A stretch of 17,437 nt of DNA, taken from assembly GCA_964568355.1 (NCBI GenBank), contig CAZMRK010000274.1:1-17437 (forward strand). Reading direction: 5' to 3'. Numbering within the stretch: position 1 is the stretch's first letter; every line of letters starts with the position of its first letter. This DNA comes from JAJPJX01 sp964568355. GTDB lineage: Bacteria > Acidobacteriota > Terriglobia > Bryobacterales > Bryobacteraceae. The notes under the pieces were generated by a model, which was given only the letters and a program-made list of their open reading frames with translations, did no database searches and was not told the origin of the DNA. This document shows, piece after piece, positions 1-7,566 of this stretch. Both the position numbers and the translations under genes were made by a program.

Positions 1-51
1 GACAGCCAGGATCGCAGCGGCGCAGACCCAGCCGTACATAATTCTGTTCAC
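1..51 (-). CDS. 5' end of an exported protein of unknown function (partial)
   Basis: An open frame runs from a GTG at 51 off the left window edge, with an in-frame ATG at 39. The visible peptide is (M)NRIMYGWVCAAAILAV, a short basic start followed by a hydrophobic run, which looks like the beginning of a signal peptide. It lies 31 nt downstream of the P1-peptidase stop on the same strand, so the two are probably co-transcribed. The start is uncertain. A good Shine-Dalgarno sequence (GGAGG, 75-79) sits too far from GTG-51 and instead stands 5 nt before an in-frame CTG at 69. Only 13-17 residues are visible, so function cannot be judged. Confidence 0.45.
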   Translation of the reverse strand, partial: MNRIMYGWVCAAAILAV

Positions 52-82
52 GAAAAATATGGTCGGCAGATTTCCCTCCAAG

Positions 83-1231
83 CTATTGCAGGCGGTTGTA
101 TTTTTTGAGCGCCTGGCGCAACTCATCGTGCGGCAGAGCAACAACCGTTTGGCTGTTGGCTCCAGTCATGGTTTCGGCGCCGACCATCGCGTTGATGATT
201 GCTTCTTCGGTTGCCTGGACGGTAGCTGCGAACAAGCCGTCCATTTCGTTGTTCGGCACCATCTTCAACTCAGCGATGCCCTCCGGCCGTGCCGCATTGG
301 GATTGGCTGTGGAGAACGCGACGAAGATGTCGCCGGAACTATTGCCCGAGGTAGATCCCGTACGCGCCAGTCCCATCGTCGCCCGGCGGGCGAGGCGTTT
401 CAGTTGATGCGGCAATAAAGGGGCATCCGTGGCTACAACGATAATGATGGAGCCAACTTCTCTCTCTCGGGGCGTTGACACGGCCGCGCGCGCGGATTCG
501 GGAATTTCGCGGCCCACCGGAACGCCCGCCACCATAAGCTGGTCGCGAGTTCCACAGTTACATTGCACCAAGGCTCCGACGGTGTATCCACCGGAGCGCT
601 GGTCCAGCCTTCTGGATGCGGTGCCTGTGCCGCCCTTAAAGCCGAAGCACCTCATCCCGGTTCCCCCTCCATGATTCCCCTCCGCCACCGGCCCGGACCG
701 TGCACTCTCCAGCGCCGCGAAAACATGATCCGGCTTTACATGAAATCCATTGACATCGTTCAGTCGCCCATCGAATGTCTCCGCGACAACAGGTAGTGAG
801 AAAAAATGGGCGCCGTACGTATTGGTCTTGGGCCTGCGGCCGGTTTTTACCTGCCAGGCAATCACGGCATCTCGCACCACTCCGACACTGTGTGTGTTTG
901 TGATCATAACCGGCCCATCAAGAAACCCGGACTCCTCGATCCAGGTGGTCCCGGTCATCTCGCCGTCGCCATTCTGCGAAAACCAGCCCGCAAAGACGGA
1001 ATCGGTACTGCGTTTGCCGCGAGGCAGAATCGCCGTAACGCCCGTGCGTACGTTCGATCCAGAGATCAGTGTGGTTTCACCAACCTCCACGCCTTGCACA
1101 TCGGTGATTGCATTCAAGATGCCCGGCGTCCCATCGAAAGGGACTCCTAGGTTTCGTGCACGAGGTTTGTCTTGAGCAGCCGCATTGAAGGCGCCGAGAA
1201 GCAAGGCGAAACACCATCCGGCCAGTCGCAT
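83..1231 (-). CDS. P1 family (DmpA/BapA-like) secreted aminopeptidase
   Basis: This encodes a self-processing N-terminal-nucleophile peptidase of MEROPS family S58 (DmpA fold). The family removes N-terminal amino acids from peptides, amides or beta-peptides. From the ATG at 1231 the protein is 382 aa and starts with a signal peptide (MRLAGWCFALLLGAFNAAA, then Q), so it should act outside the cytoplasm. The opening 'GTPGILNAITDVQGVEVG' is typical of the family. The autocleavage site is Gly260-Ser261 in 'REREVGSIIIVVATDAPL'; Ser261 becomes the nucleophile of the small subunit. The oxyanion Asn is probably Asn225 in 'GALVQCNCG', and the Gly-rich 'GNHGGGTGM' segment is present. Length matches the family. 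In-frame starts also exist at ATG 1258 and TTG 1267; I prefer 1231 because it gives a compact signal peptide and has GAGG upstream, though about 12 nt away. Substrate is unknown. It reads away from the TonB receptor gene and is followed closely by the partial gene at the left edge. Confidence 0.88.
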   Translation of the reverse strand: MRLAGWCFALLLGAFNAAAQDKPRARNLGVPFDGTPGILNAITDVQGVEVGETTLISGSNVRTGVTAILPRGKRSTDSVFAGWFSQNGDGEMTGTTWIEESGFLDGPVMITNTHSVGVVRDAVIAWQVKTGRRPKTNTYGAHFFSLPVVAETFDGRLNDVNGFHVKPDHVFAALESARSGPVAEGNHGGGTGMRCFGFKGGTGTASRRLDQRSGGYTVGALVQCNCGTRDQLMVAGVPVGREIPESARAAVSTPREREVGSIIIVVATDAPLLPHQLKRLARRATMGLARTGSTSGNSSGDIFVAFSTANPNAARPEGIAELKMVPNNEMDGLFAATVQATEEAIINAMVGAETMTGANSQTVVALPHDELRQALKKYNRLQ

Positions 1232-1315
1232 GGCGATAGTTTGCCTCAAACAAGACATGCTGCACAACTAAAAATCACGCTTTCAAATGTCAGCCGCAGC
1301 AAAAAGGCGCACGAG

Positions 1316-1351
1316 GTTATCGCAAAAGATTGTGTTACCGCAGAAGATTGT
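1316..1351. repeat. 18-bp tandem direct repeat, two units
   Basis: Two adjoining units, GTTATCGCAAAAGATTGT (1316-1333) and GTTACCGCAGAAGATTGT (1334-1351), match at 16 of 18 positions. They lie in the gap between the divergent P1-peptidase and TonB-receptor genes, about 110-145 bp upstream of the receptor start. The spacing and divergent setting suit a regulator-binding site, but I do not recognise the motif. The rest of the 1232-1460 interval shows only weak promoter-like hexamers, for example TTGATT at 1361, and nothing I would call. Confidence 0.6.
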
Positions 1352-1446
1352 TTTCTTCCGTTGATTCGCTAGTAGGATTATGTTACTCTCCACACACTGC
1401 CCGCTCCGTAAATGGCTGGGGATGGGATGCTGCCAGGCGGGTGTGT

Positions 1447-1454
1447 AAGGAGGG
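1447..1454 (+). promoter_or_regulatory. Strong ribosome binding site fixing a GTG start
   Basis: AAGGAGGG is a near-perfect anti-16S match. Its AGGAGG core (1448-1453) ends 7 nt before the GTG at 1461. It settles the receptor start at this GTG. Confidence 0.85.
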
Positions 1455-1460
1455 TTCGAG

Positions 1461-4400
1461 GTGTTGTCTAGGATCTCTCTGTCGAGACTCCGGTTAGGCG
1501 CCGGGCTGTTTATTTTCGCTTCCGGTTTGTTTGCCCAGACAACCAATGCGACGCTGGTGGGGGATGTGACGGACCCCCAAGGTGGCGCCGTCGCCAATGC
1601 CACCGTGGTGGTCAAAAGCGTATCTACCGGAGTCAGCCGGCAAGTGCTCACTGACGCACAGGGTATCTATCGCGTCTTTCCGCTGCCCCCGGGCACTTAC
1701 GAGGTGAGCACCTCCGCCCCCGGTTTCAAAAACAAAGTGGTCTCGAATGTAGTTCTGGATGTCGCTTCCAACGTGAAGGTGGATTTTCAGTTGGAGGTCG
1801 GGCAGATTACCGAGACCGTGGAAGTCACCGGCAGCGCGGCGGTGCTGCAAACGCAGGACGCCTCCGTAGGCGGCACGGTCACCGGTTCGGAGGTCGCGCG
1901 TCTGCCGGTGAATGGCCGCAATTACACCAGGCTGATTCTCCTGATGCCGGGCACCAGCGACCAGGGCGGCAGCCAATCCCAGGGCACCTTCTCGGGGACC
2001 ATGATGATCTCCGTCAACGGGCAGCGCCGCCAGGACAACAACTTCACGCTGGACGGCATCGACAACAACTTCATGATGATGAACTCGCCGGGTATGTCGC
2101 CGCCGATGGACGCCATTCAGGAATTCCGCGTTTTGAACAATACCTCGGCCGAATTCGGACGCTCGTCGGGCTCCAACGTGAACATCGCCATTAAGTCCGG
2201 AACGCGCGACTTGCACGGCAGCGTATACGAGTATCTGCGCAACGATAAGTTCGATGCCAATGATTTCTTCGCCAACCGAAATGGTACGGGAAAAGTGCCC
2301 TTCCGCCAGAACCAGTACGGCGTGTCCGCCGGCGGGCCGGTGGTGATTCCGAAGCTCTATCATGGCCGCGAAAAGACCTTCTGGTTCTTCAACTGGGAAG
2401 GATACCGCAGCCGCCGGGGCAGCACGAACCTGAGCAATTTTCCGCTCGATACGCAGCGCAAGGGCGATTTTTCGATGATCGCCAACACGATTTACAATCC
2501 CTTCACCGGGACGCCGGGGCCGGGTGGCACCATCAATCGGGAGCCATTTCCAGGCAATAAGATTCCGGCCAGCATGATCAACCCGGCCATCACCTTCTGG
2601 CTCGATACGATGATCCCCTTGCCCAACCGGTCGGGCCTGACGCAAAATTTCGTCAACACTGCGGCGACCGCCAATGACCGAGACATGTTCACGGTGCGCG
2701 GCGATCACACTTTTCGCGCGTCGGACAATGTCTCCTTCCGCTGGAGCCGGCAGCGCGTGGGCCAGACCACTCCCGGCGGCAATCCTTACCTCTACGGACT
2801 CAGCCGCTATGACGTCGACAATATGATGGCGGTCTGGAATCACATCTTCAGTCCCACTTCTGTGCTGGAGGTGAAGTTCGGCCGCAACGTGCCGACAATT
2901 CCGAGCCCCACCATCAACACGCGCATCGAGCGCCAGGAGTTCCTTACCAAGGCCGGCCTCAAGATGTTCCAGCCGGACGTGCTCTATAACCCGATACCCG
3001 ACTTTGAGGCGGATGGCGAATTCGGCGCAGGTAGCGGAGGCGGCATCACGGGTGATCACATCTATCAGTACATTGCCAATTTTTCCAAGGTAGTAGGGCG
3101 GCACTCGATGAAGATCGGTGCCAACTACAGCCGCCGGCATTTCTATACCAATACCACCAATCCTATGGACGCCACGGTGGATTTCGATCCGCGCATGACG
3201 AACTTCTACGCCAACTCGAAATCCGGCGATAGCTTCGCCAGTATGCTGCTGGGATTACCCAGTACGGTGCGCCGCGGCACCGGCAATACGACGACCAGTG
3301 CCAATATTAACGTCCAGCAGTATTATTTCCAGGACGATTGGCGAGTCAACAATCGCCTGACGGTCAACCTGGGTTTGCGCTATGAGTTTATTCCGGCTCC
3401 GGTGGAGGAGACCGGCCGCTTGGGTAACCTGTGGATCACGCGCGATCCCCAAAGCGGCCAATTTACGGGCAACCTGATGTGGGGCACGACCAATCCGGAG
3501 GTGGATCCGGTTACCGGCCAGGCGAATCAGCCCGCCCGGACCTTCGGATTTGGCTCCTCGCTGATGCGCAACAACCCGAGGGATTTCGCACCGCGCATCG
3601 GCCTGGCTTACCAGGTGAACACCAAGACGGTAGTTCGCGCGGCTTACGGCATCTTCTTCAACTCCACGTTCGTACAGGAACTCCAGGATATGCGCAAGTT
3701 CTGGCCTTACACGATCCAGCAGGTGTTCACGGCCAACCAGGGCGTGGTCCCGGATCTGTTCATCACTGATACCGGGCCATCATTCAGCAACACGTCCGCG
3801 ATCGGGGGATGGCCGCAGAATCCCGAAAATCGGACGCCCTATTCCGAGCAATGGAACTTCACCATCCAGCGGCAACTGATGGAAGACGTGACGCTGGATA
3901 TCGCTTACGTGGGGAACGCGAATAAGAAACAGGTCGGCTATGACCCGATCAACGCGGCGCTATCTCCCGGACCAGGCGACATTCAACCGCGCCGCCTGCT
4001 GCCTGCTTTTGGAGACCTGGATGGCGGAGCGAACCGCTTCAGTTCGCAGTATCATTCTTTCCGTACCAACTTGGTGAAGCGCTTCAGCAAGGGCTTGCAG
4101 ATTGACGCCAACTATAGCTGGGGCCGCTCGATGACCAACAGTTCTTCCCTGGCCGAAGCCACTGTACAGAACCCCTACGACCTGCACCAGGAGTGGGCGC
4201 GTTCGAGCATCGACCTGCGGCATATCTTCCAGCTTGCCTATGTCTACGAGTTTCCCTTTGGAAAGGGTAAACGCTGGGGCTCCGGATGGCACGGATTCAT
4301 GAATGGGTTTTTCGGAGGATGGTCGGCTGAGGGGATTACGCGCGCGCAGACCGGCGCTCCGCTCAACCCGCGCATCAATCAGGACCGTGCCAACGTAGGC

Positions 4401-4751
4401 CGAACCTACCAGAGGCCGAACGCCACGGGTCTCGATCCGAACAACGGACCGAAAACCGCGGACCAGTGGTTCAACACGGCCGCTTTCGCGCTTCCGGCCA
4501 TCTATACCTACGGCACGTCCGGCGGGTTTGTCATCAGCTATCCCGGCCGCTACAATTGGGACGTATCTTTCCAGAAGGACTTTCCGCTCTGGGAGGGCCA
4601 CCGTATCCAGTTCCGTTCCGAGTTCTACAATCTGCCCAACAGCGTCAGCTTCCAGGACGTGAATGCGGCGTTCGACGGGAACGCTTTCGGCCAGGTCACG
4701 AAAGCTACGCCCGCACGCCAGATTCAATTCGCCTTGCGGTACGAGTTCTGA
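1461..4751 (+). CDS. TonB-dependent receptor, Oar-like with carboxypeptidase-regulatory-like domain
   Basis: This encodes an outer-membrane active-transport receptor, 1096 aa, a normal size for acidobacterial Oar-like proteins. A signal peptide ends at about residue 25 (SGLFA, then Q). Residues about 30-110 form a CarboxypepD_reg-like beta-sandwich ('GDVTDPQGGAVANATVVV', 'PPGTYEVSTSAPGFK'). The plug follows at about 125-240 ('VARLPVNGRNYTRLILLMPG', 'SVNGQRRQDNNFTLDGIDNN', 'IQEFRVLNNTSAEFGRSSG'). The remainder is a beta-barrel ending in 'FALRYEF', with the terminal Phe expected for BAM-dependent insertion. The family takes up large ligands such as glycans, peptides or chelates using TonB energy; the ligand here is not predictable. 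The plug has an unusual Met cluster (residues 206-216). The GTG start is supported by the RBS at 1447-1454. It stands alone, divergent from the P1 peptidase and convergent with the DHS-like gene. Confidence 0.93.
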   Translation: MLSRISLSRLRLGAGLFIFASGLFAQTTNATLVGDVTDPQGGAVANATVVVKSVSTGVSRQVLTDAQGIYRVFPLPPGTYEVSTSAPGFKNKVVSNVVLDVASNVKVDFQLEVGQITETVEVTGSAAVLQTQDASVGGTVTGSEVARLPVNGRNYTRLILLMPGTSDQGGSQSQGTFSGTMMISVNGQRRQDNNFTLDGIDNNFMMMNSPGMSPPMDAIQEFRVLNNTSAEFGRSSGSNVNIAIKSGTRDLHGSVYEYLRNDKFDANDFFANRNGTGKVPFRQNQYGVSAGGPVVIPKLYHGREKTFWFFNWEGYRSRRGSTNLSNFPLDTQRKGDFSMIANTIYNPFTGTPGPGGTINREPFPGNKIPASMINPAITFWLDTMIPLPNRSGLTQNFVNTAATANDRDMFTVRGDHTFRASDNVSFRWSRQRVGQTTPGGNPYLYGLSRYDVDNMMAVWNHIFSPTSVLEVKFGRNVPTIPSPTINTRIERQEFLTKAGLKMFQPDVLYNPIPDFEADGEFGAGSGGGITGDHIYQYIANFSKVVGRHSMKIGANYSRRHFYTNTTNPMDATVDFDPRMTNFYANSKSGDSFASMLLGLPSTVRRGTGNTTTSANINVQQYYFQDDWRVNNRLTVNLGLRYEFIPAPVEETGRLGNLWITRDPQSGQFTGNLMWGTTNPEVDPVTGQANQPARTFGFGSSLMRNNPRDFAPRIGLAYQVNTKTVVRAAYGIFFNSTFVQELQDMRKFWPYTIQQVFTANQGVVPDLFITDTGPSFSNTSAIGGWPQNPENRTPYSEQWNFTIQRQLMEDVTLDIAYVGNANKKQVGYDPINAALSPGPGDIQPRRLLPAFGDLDGGANRFSSQYHSFRTNLVKRFSKGLQIDANYSWGRSMTNSSSLAEATVQNPYDLHQEWARSSIDLRHIFQLAYVYEFPFGKGKRWGSGWHGFMNGFFGGWSAEGITRAQTGAPLNPRINQDRANVGRTYQRPNATGLDPNNGPKTADQWFNTAAFALPAIYTYGTSGGFVISYPGRYNWDVSFQKDFPLWEGHRIQFRSEFYNLPNSVSFQDVNAAFDGNAFGQVTKATPARQIQFALRYEF

Positions 4752-4761
4752 CCGCTAGCGG
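4752..4761. repeat. 10-bp perfect palindrome at a convergent gene junction
   Basis: CCGCTAGCGG starts in the 3-nt gap between the receptor stop (TGA 4749-4751) and the stop of the minus-strand gene (TAG, 4757-4755), and continues into the latter. It is too short and lacks a loop or T-tract, so I do not call it a terminator. No other termination signal is visible between the two genes. Confidence 0.35.
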
Positions 4762-6023
4762 CTCACTCCGAACGCCAGCGGATAGTGCGCGGTATCGAGC
4801 AGCCATTGCTTGTTGTTCCGCAGGTCGTCAGTGAGGCGGTCGCAAAGGGTCGCGCGCTGCTCGAAGAGACGGTAGCCTTCGCGCGGGCGGAGGTAGCCGG
4901 CTGCCTTGGGATCCGATGACGCGCCGGCCTGCTCATAGCGACGCCGGTTATCGAGCAGAGCTTTGACCAGAAACGGCATCACCATGCTGTAATCGCCCTG
5001 CATACTCTCGGTGGTTTGCAGGTAGGTGTCCTTATCCACCTTGCCCCAGGTCACGGCCTCGGCCGGAGGGCAGGAGGAGAGGGAGCCATCGGTGACCGGC
5101 GCGGTCACGATCTGCACGTCGAACTGGTAGCCGCGCACGTCGGGCAGCCCGAAGATCTGTCCCAGCGCGGGCTCGGGCTGGAGGTTGAAGTTCTTGGGCA
5201 CGCCGCCGCCGAGGATGATGGTGCCCAGGGCGTGCGCCGGGTGATCGAACAGGCCCCAGCGATGATAGGCGCAGGCCTCGAAGACCTCCCCGTGCAGATC
5301 CAGTTCGAAACCGTATTCCGGGATCAGGCCGGCCTGGCGCATGGCCCACAGCTTCATGGAATTCAGAAATACGCTGCCATCCGCCGGAGCGCCTACGAGG
5401 ACGGGAATGCCCAGGCGGTGGCAGGTGGATAGCAGGCCGGGCGCCACGCCGTTCTGCTGCTCCTGCGCGGCGTAATAGGCTCCCAGCCGGTGGCGCAGTT
5501 CCGTGCCGGTCATCTTCTTTTGAAATTCCGGGCGGGAGAGCATGGCGGTGAGGAAGCGGTCCTGGTCGAGCAGGACGCCTTCGTCGAAGGCCATGTCGGT
5601 GACGCGGATCACCTGCTCGTCGCGCAGGGCGGCGTCATCGGTGTTGATGGAGACCTCGCGGATCGGATCCTCTTTATAGGCGTCCAGGCTGCGATGGCCA
5701 TCGTGGTAGCACACGGCATCGGTGGTGCTGAGGTAAGCGACCCAGCCGGTCTCGAGCAGGGGGATCAGCCAGGCCAGGTGCTGGCCGGAGACCGTGACCG
5801 GCCCGGAGATGGAGATGGTCAGCGGACAACCCAAACCGATGGCATGATCGAGAATGGTATAGATGCGCCGCAGATAAGCGCCGCCGAAGGCCGGGAGGCA
5901 ATCCCGGAAGAGTTGGTCCAATGAATCGCATTCGTCGACACGGCGGACCCGCACGGGTCGCAGGCGGGACACACCTCGCGGTTCGCCGCTCGTGGCGGAG
6001 TGCGGATGAATGTGCTGGGGCAT
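4755..6023 (-). CDS. Deoxyhypusine synthase-like protein (possible homospermidine synthase type)
   Basis: This is a deoxyhypusine-synthase-fold enzyme, 422 aa from the ATG at 6023. Eukaryotic and archaeal DHS moves the aminobutyl group of spermidine onto eIF5A with NAD. Bacteria lack eIF5A, and characterised bacterial relatives make homospermidine or related polyamines. Visible signatures are the N-terminal DHS core ('TISISGPVTVSGQH'), 'GGGVPKN' at 272-278, 'TDGSLSSCPPAEAVTWGK', and Lys328. Lys328 sits at the position of the human enzyme-imine lysine (Lys329, 'EAVSWGK'). Where human DHS has 'GGGVVKHH', this protein has 'GGGVPKNF', losing the His pair, which fits an acceptor other than eIF5A. 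The frame is open upstream to 6170, but that would overlap the sigma-factor start and adds no family-like sequence. No clear Shine-Dalgarno precedes 6023. A weak TATGGT (6037-6032) lies 8 nt before the ATG. The neighbours give no polyamine context. Confidence 0.82.
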   Translation of the reverse strand: MPQHIHPHSATSGEPRGVSRLRPVRVRRVDECDSLDQLFRDCLPAFGGAYLRRIYTILDHAIGLGCPLTISISGPVTVSGQHLAWLIPLLETGWVAYLSTTDAVCYHDGHRSLDAYKEDPIREVSINTDDAALRDEQVIRVTDMAFDEGVLLDQDRFLTAMLSRPEFQKKMTGTELRHRLGAYYAAQEQQNGVAPGLLSTCHRLGIPVLVGAPADGSVFLNSMKLWAMRQAGLIPEYGFELDLHGEVFEACAYHRWGLFDHPAHALGTIILGGGVPKNFNLQPEPALGQIFGLPDVRGYQFDVQIVTAPVTDGSLSSCPPAEAVTWGKVDKDTYLQTTESMQGDYSMVMPFLVKALLDNRRRYEQAGASSDPKAAGYLRPREGYRLFEQRATLCDRLTDDLRNNKQWLLDTAHYPLAFGVSR

Positions 6024-6123
6024 CTTTTCTGACCATAGCAAGCGCGAACGGCCGCCTGCAATGCGAAGAAATTGGAACTTTTGCGCGTCTTCGCCGGAAT
6101 GCAAGGAGACGGCCCGAAAATCC

Positions 6124-6744
6124 ATGACGGAATCCAGCCCCGCACCGGATGAAGAACTGCTCTGGCGCATGCATCACGGCGACGAGGAGGCATTCGTGGC
6201 GCTGTATCGCCGGTGGCAGGGCGGGATTTACCGCTTTGCTTTGCAGATGAGCGGGTCGCCGGCGGCGGCTGAGGATGTCACGCAGGAAGTGTTTCTGGCT
6301 TTGATGCGAGACTCCCGGCGCTACGATCCGGAGCGCGGTTCGCTGGGCGCTTATCTTTATGGAATTGCGCGCAACCTGGTGCTGCGCTGGCTGGAGCGCG
6401 GACGCGCCAGTGTGCCTTTGGCGGAGGATCGGGAGGAAGAGGCCGGGCCGACGGCCGCGCCGCTGGTGGCGGCAGACAATCCGCTGGGCGATCTGACTCG
6501 CCGCGAGACGGTGGAGGCGGTGCGCCGGGCGGTGCTGGCTTTGCCTATGCACTATCGCGAGGTGGTGGTGCTGTGCGATCTGGAGGAGATGGATTACGCG
6601 GAAGCAGCGCTGGTCCTGGCGTGCTCTGTGGGCACGGTACGCTCCCGCCTGCACCGCGCCCGCAGCCTGCTGGTGGAGAAGTTGAAGGTGCGGGCGGAGC
6701 CCTCGGCGCTGCCGAAGCTGAATCCGGCGAGGTGTTTGATATGA
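6124..6744 (+). CDS. ECF-family RNA polymerase sigma factor
   Basis: This is a group 4 (ECF) sigma factor of 206 aa. Region 2 spans about residues 24-90 ('LYRRWQGGIYRFALQMSG', 'AEDVTQEVFLALMR', 'LGAYLYGIARNLVLRWL'). An acidic linker (about 98-125) follows. Region 4 spans about 130-185 ('LALPMHYREVVVLCDLEEMDY', with the helix-turn-helix 'SVGTVRSRLHRARSLL'). It recruits polymerase to a small set of promoters when its anti-sigma partner lets go. The stop overlaps the next start as ATGA, which argues for translational coupling with the anti-sigma gene. The ATG at 6124 is chosen because the protein then begins just before region 2. AAGGAGA (6103-6109) lies 14 nt upstream, rather far. In-frame ATGs at 6010 and 6061 give N-terminal extensions unlike the family. 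Confidence 0.93.
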   Translation: MTESSPAPDEELLWRMHHGDEEAFVALYRRWQGGIYRFALQMSGSPAAAEDVTQEVFLALMRDSRRYDPERGSLGAYLYGIARNLVLRWLERGRASVPLAEDREEEAGPTAAPLVAADNPLGDLTRRETVEAVRRAVLALPMHYREVVVLCDLEEMDYAEAALVLACSVGTVRSRLHRARSLLVEKLKVRAEPSALPKLNPARCLI

Positions 6745-7460
6745 ATTGTCAGGAGTTTGAGGCGATTGTGGTGGACCTGGCCCGGCGCCGGCCGCTCGAA
6801 GCATCGCTTCGTGAGAGCGGGCGGGAGCATGCCGAGGCCTGCACCACCTGCGCGGCCCTGCTACGCGACCAGCGCGCCCTCAGCGCGGGACTGCTGGCGC
6901 TGGCGGAGAGCACGGCCGCCGCTCAGGCATCCGCCGGGCTGGAGGCGGCGCTGAAGAGCGCGTTTCGGGCGCAGGCCGCGCTGCCGGAGGGCCCGCCGGT
7001 TTGGCGGGGTTCCTGGAAGGCGTGGGCTTTGGCGGCGGCTGCCTGTCTGGTGCTGGGCGCGGCCCTGGCGATCCGGATGGTTCCGGCGCCGGAGAGACCG
7101 ATTGCCAAACCACGTCCCACCGTTCCAGCCAGCCGGCCGATCCTGGCCGACGCGGTACCCGATCCTGTCGAGAGGCCTCCGGCGCGGAAGGCCCGCATGG
7201 TGCGCCGCAGAAATCGGGTGGCGGGCCGGCTGGTGCGGCCGGCGGAGATTGTCGCACCGCAGGAACCCGGTTTTGTGCCGCTGCTCTACGGATCCGCTCC
7301 GACTCCGCTCGAAGGCGGTCAGGTGGTGCGCCTGCGCTTGCCGCGAGCCACGCTTGCGGCGCTCGGCCTGCCTACCAATGCCGGCCGGGGAGATACCGTG
7401 CAAGCCGATGTTTTGTTTACCGAGGACGGCATGGCCCGCGCCATCCGCTTCGTGCCGTAG
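6741..7460 (+). CDS. Membrane anti-sigma factor with zinc-finger-like motif
   Basis: This encodes a 239-aa single-pass membrane protein expected to hold the adjacent ECF sigma factor inactive. The N-terminal cytoplasmic part carries the ZAS signature His30-x3-Cys34-x2-Cys37 ('HAEACTTC'), with Cys3 as a likely extra ligand. A transmembrane helix spans about residues 94-113. A Pro/Arg-rich periplasmic stretch (114-170) follows, then a compact C-terminal domain (about 175-239) ending 'VQADVLFTEDGMARAIRFVP'. I recognise this ending as common in acidobacterial anti-sigma proteins, but its ligand is unknown. The start ATG overlaps the sigma stop (ATGA, 6741-6744). GAGG at 6729-6732, 8 nt upstream, supports it. 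Its tail probably senses an envelope signal; this is inferred from topology. Confidence 0.88.
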   Translation: MNCQEFEAIVVDLARRRPLEASLRESGREHAEACTTCAALLRDQRALSAGLLALAESTAAAQASAGLEAALKSAFRAQAALPEGPPVWRGSWKAWALAAAACLVLGAALAIRMVPAPERPIAKPRPTVPASRPILADAVPDPVERPPARKARMVRRRNRVAGRLVRPAEIVAPQEPGFVPLLYGSAPTPLEGGQVVRLRLPRATLAALGLPTNAGRGDTVQADVLFTEDGMARAIRFVP

Positions 7461-7566
7461 TGGGTCGCGAAAAAATGCCGATGGACTGCTTCGTAAGCCA
7501 TCTACCGAGCCGCGCGCGTGAGCAAGCGGTTCCTGGTTTCTTCCAGAAAAGCAGAGAGGAAAAGTC
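7461..7566 (+). other. 106-bp spacer with a weak hairpin and the RBS of the next gene
   Basis: No gene fits here. A weak stem pairs GATGG (7480-7484) with CCATC (7498-7502), and an inner CTT/AAG pair flanks CGT. It has no T-tract and is unlikely to terminate strongly. AGAGGA at 7555-7560, 6 nt before the ATG at 7567, is a convincing ribosome binding site. I see no clear sigma70 or ECF promoter, so read-through from the sigma/anti-sigma unit is possible. Confidence 0.4.

Noticed and set aside
1494..3140. A 548-codon open frame on the minus strand inside the TonB receptor gene
   Set aside because: It is a shadow of the receptor, with low-complexity His/Arg/Ala-rich translation, no domain and no start context.
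6010..6123. Longer sigma-factor starts at 6010 or 6061
   Set aside because: The added residues do not resemble an ECF N-terminus and would run into the DHS-like gene's 5' end.
6024..6170. Extending the DHS-like gene to the upstream ATG at 6170
   Set aside because: It would overlap the sigma-factor start and adds a Ser-rich segment unlike the family; 'MPQHIHPHS' at 6023 fits the usual N-terminus better.
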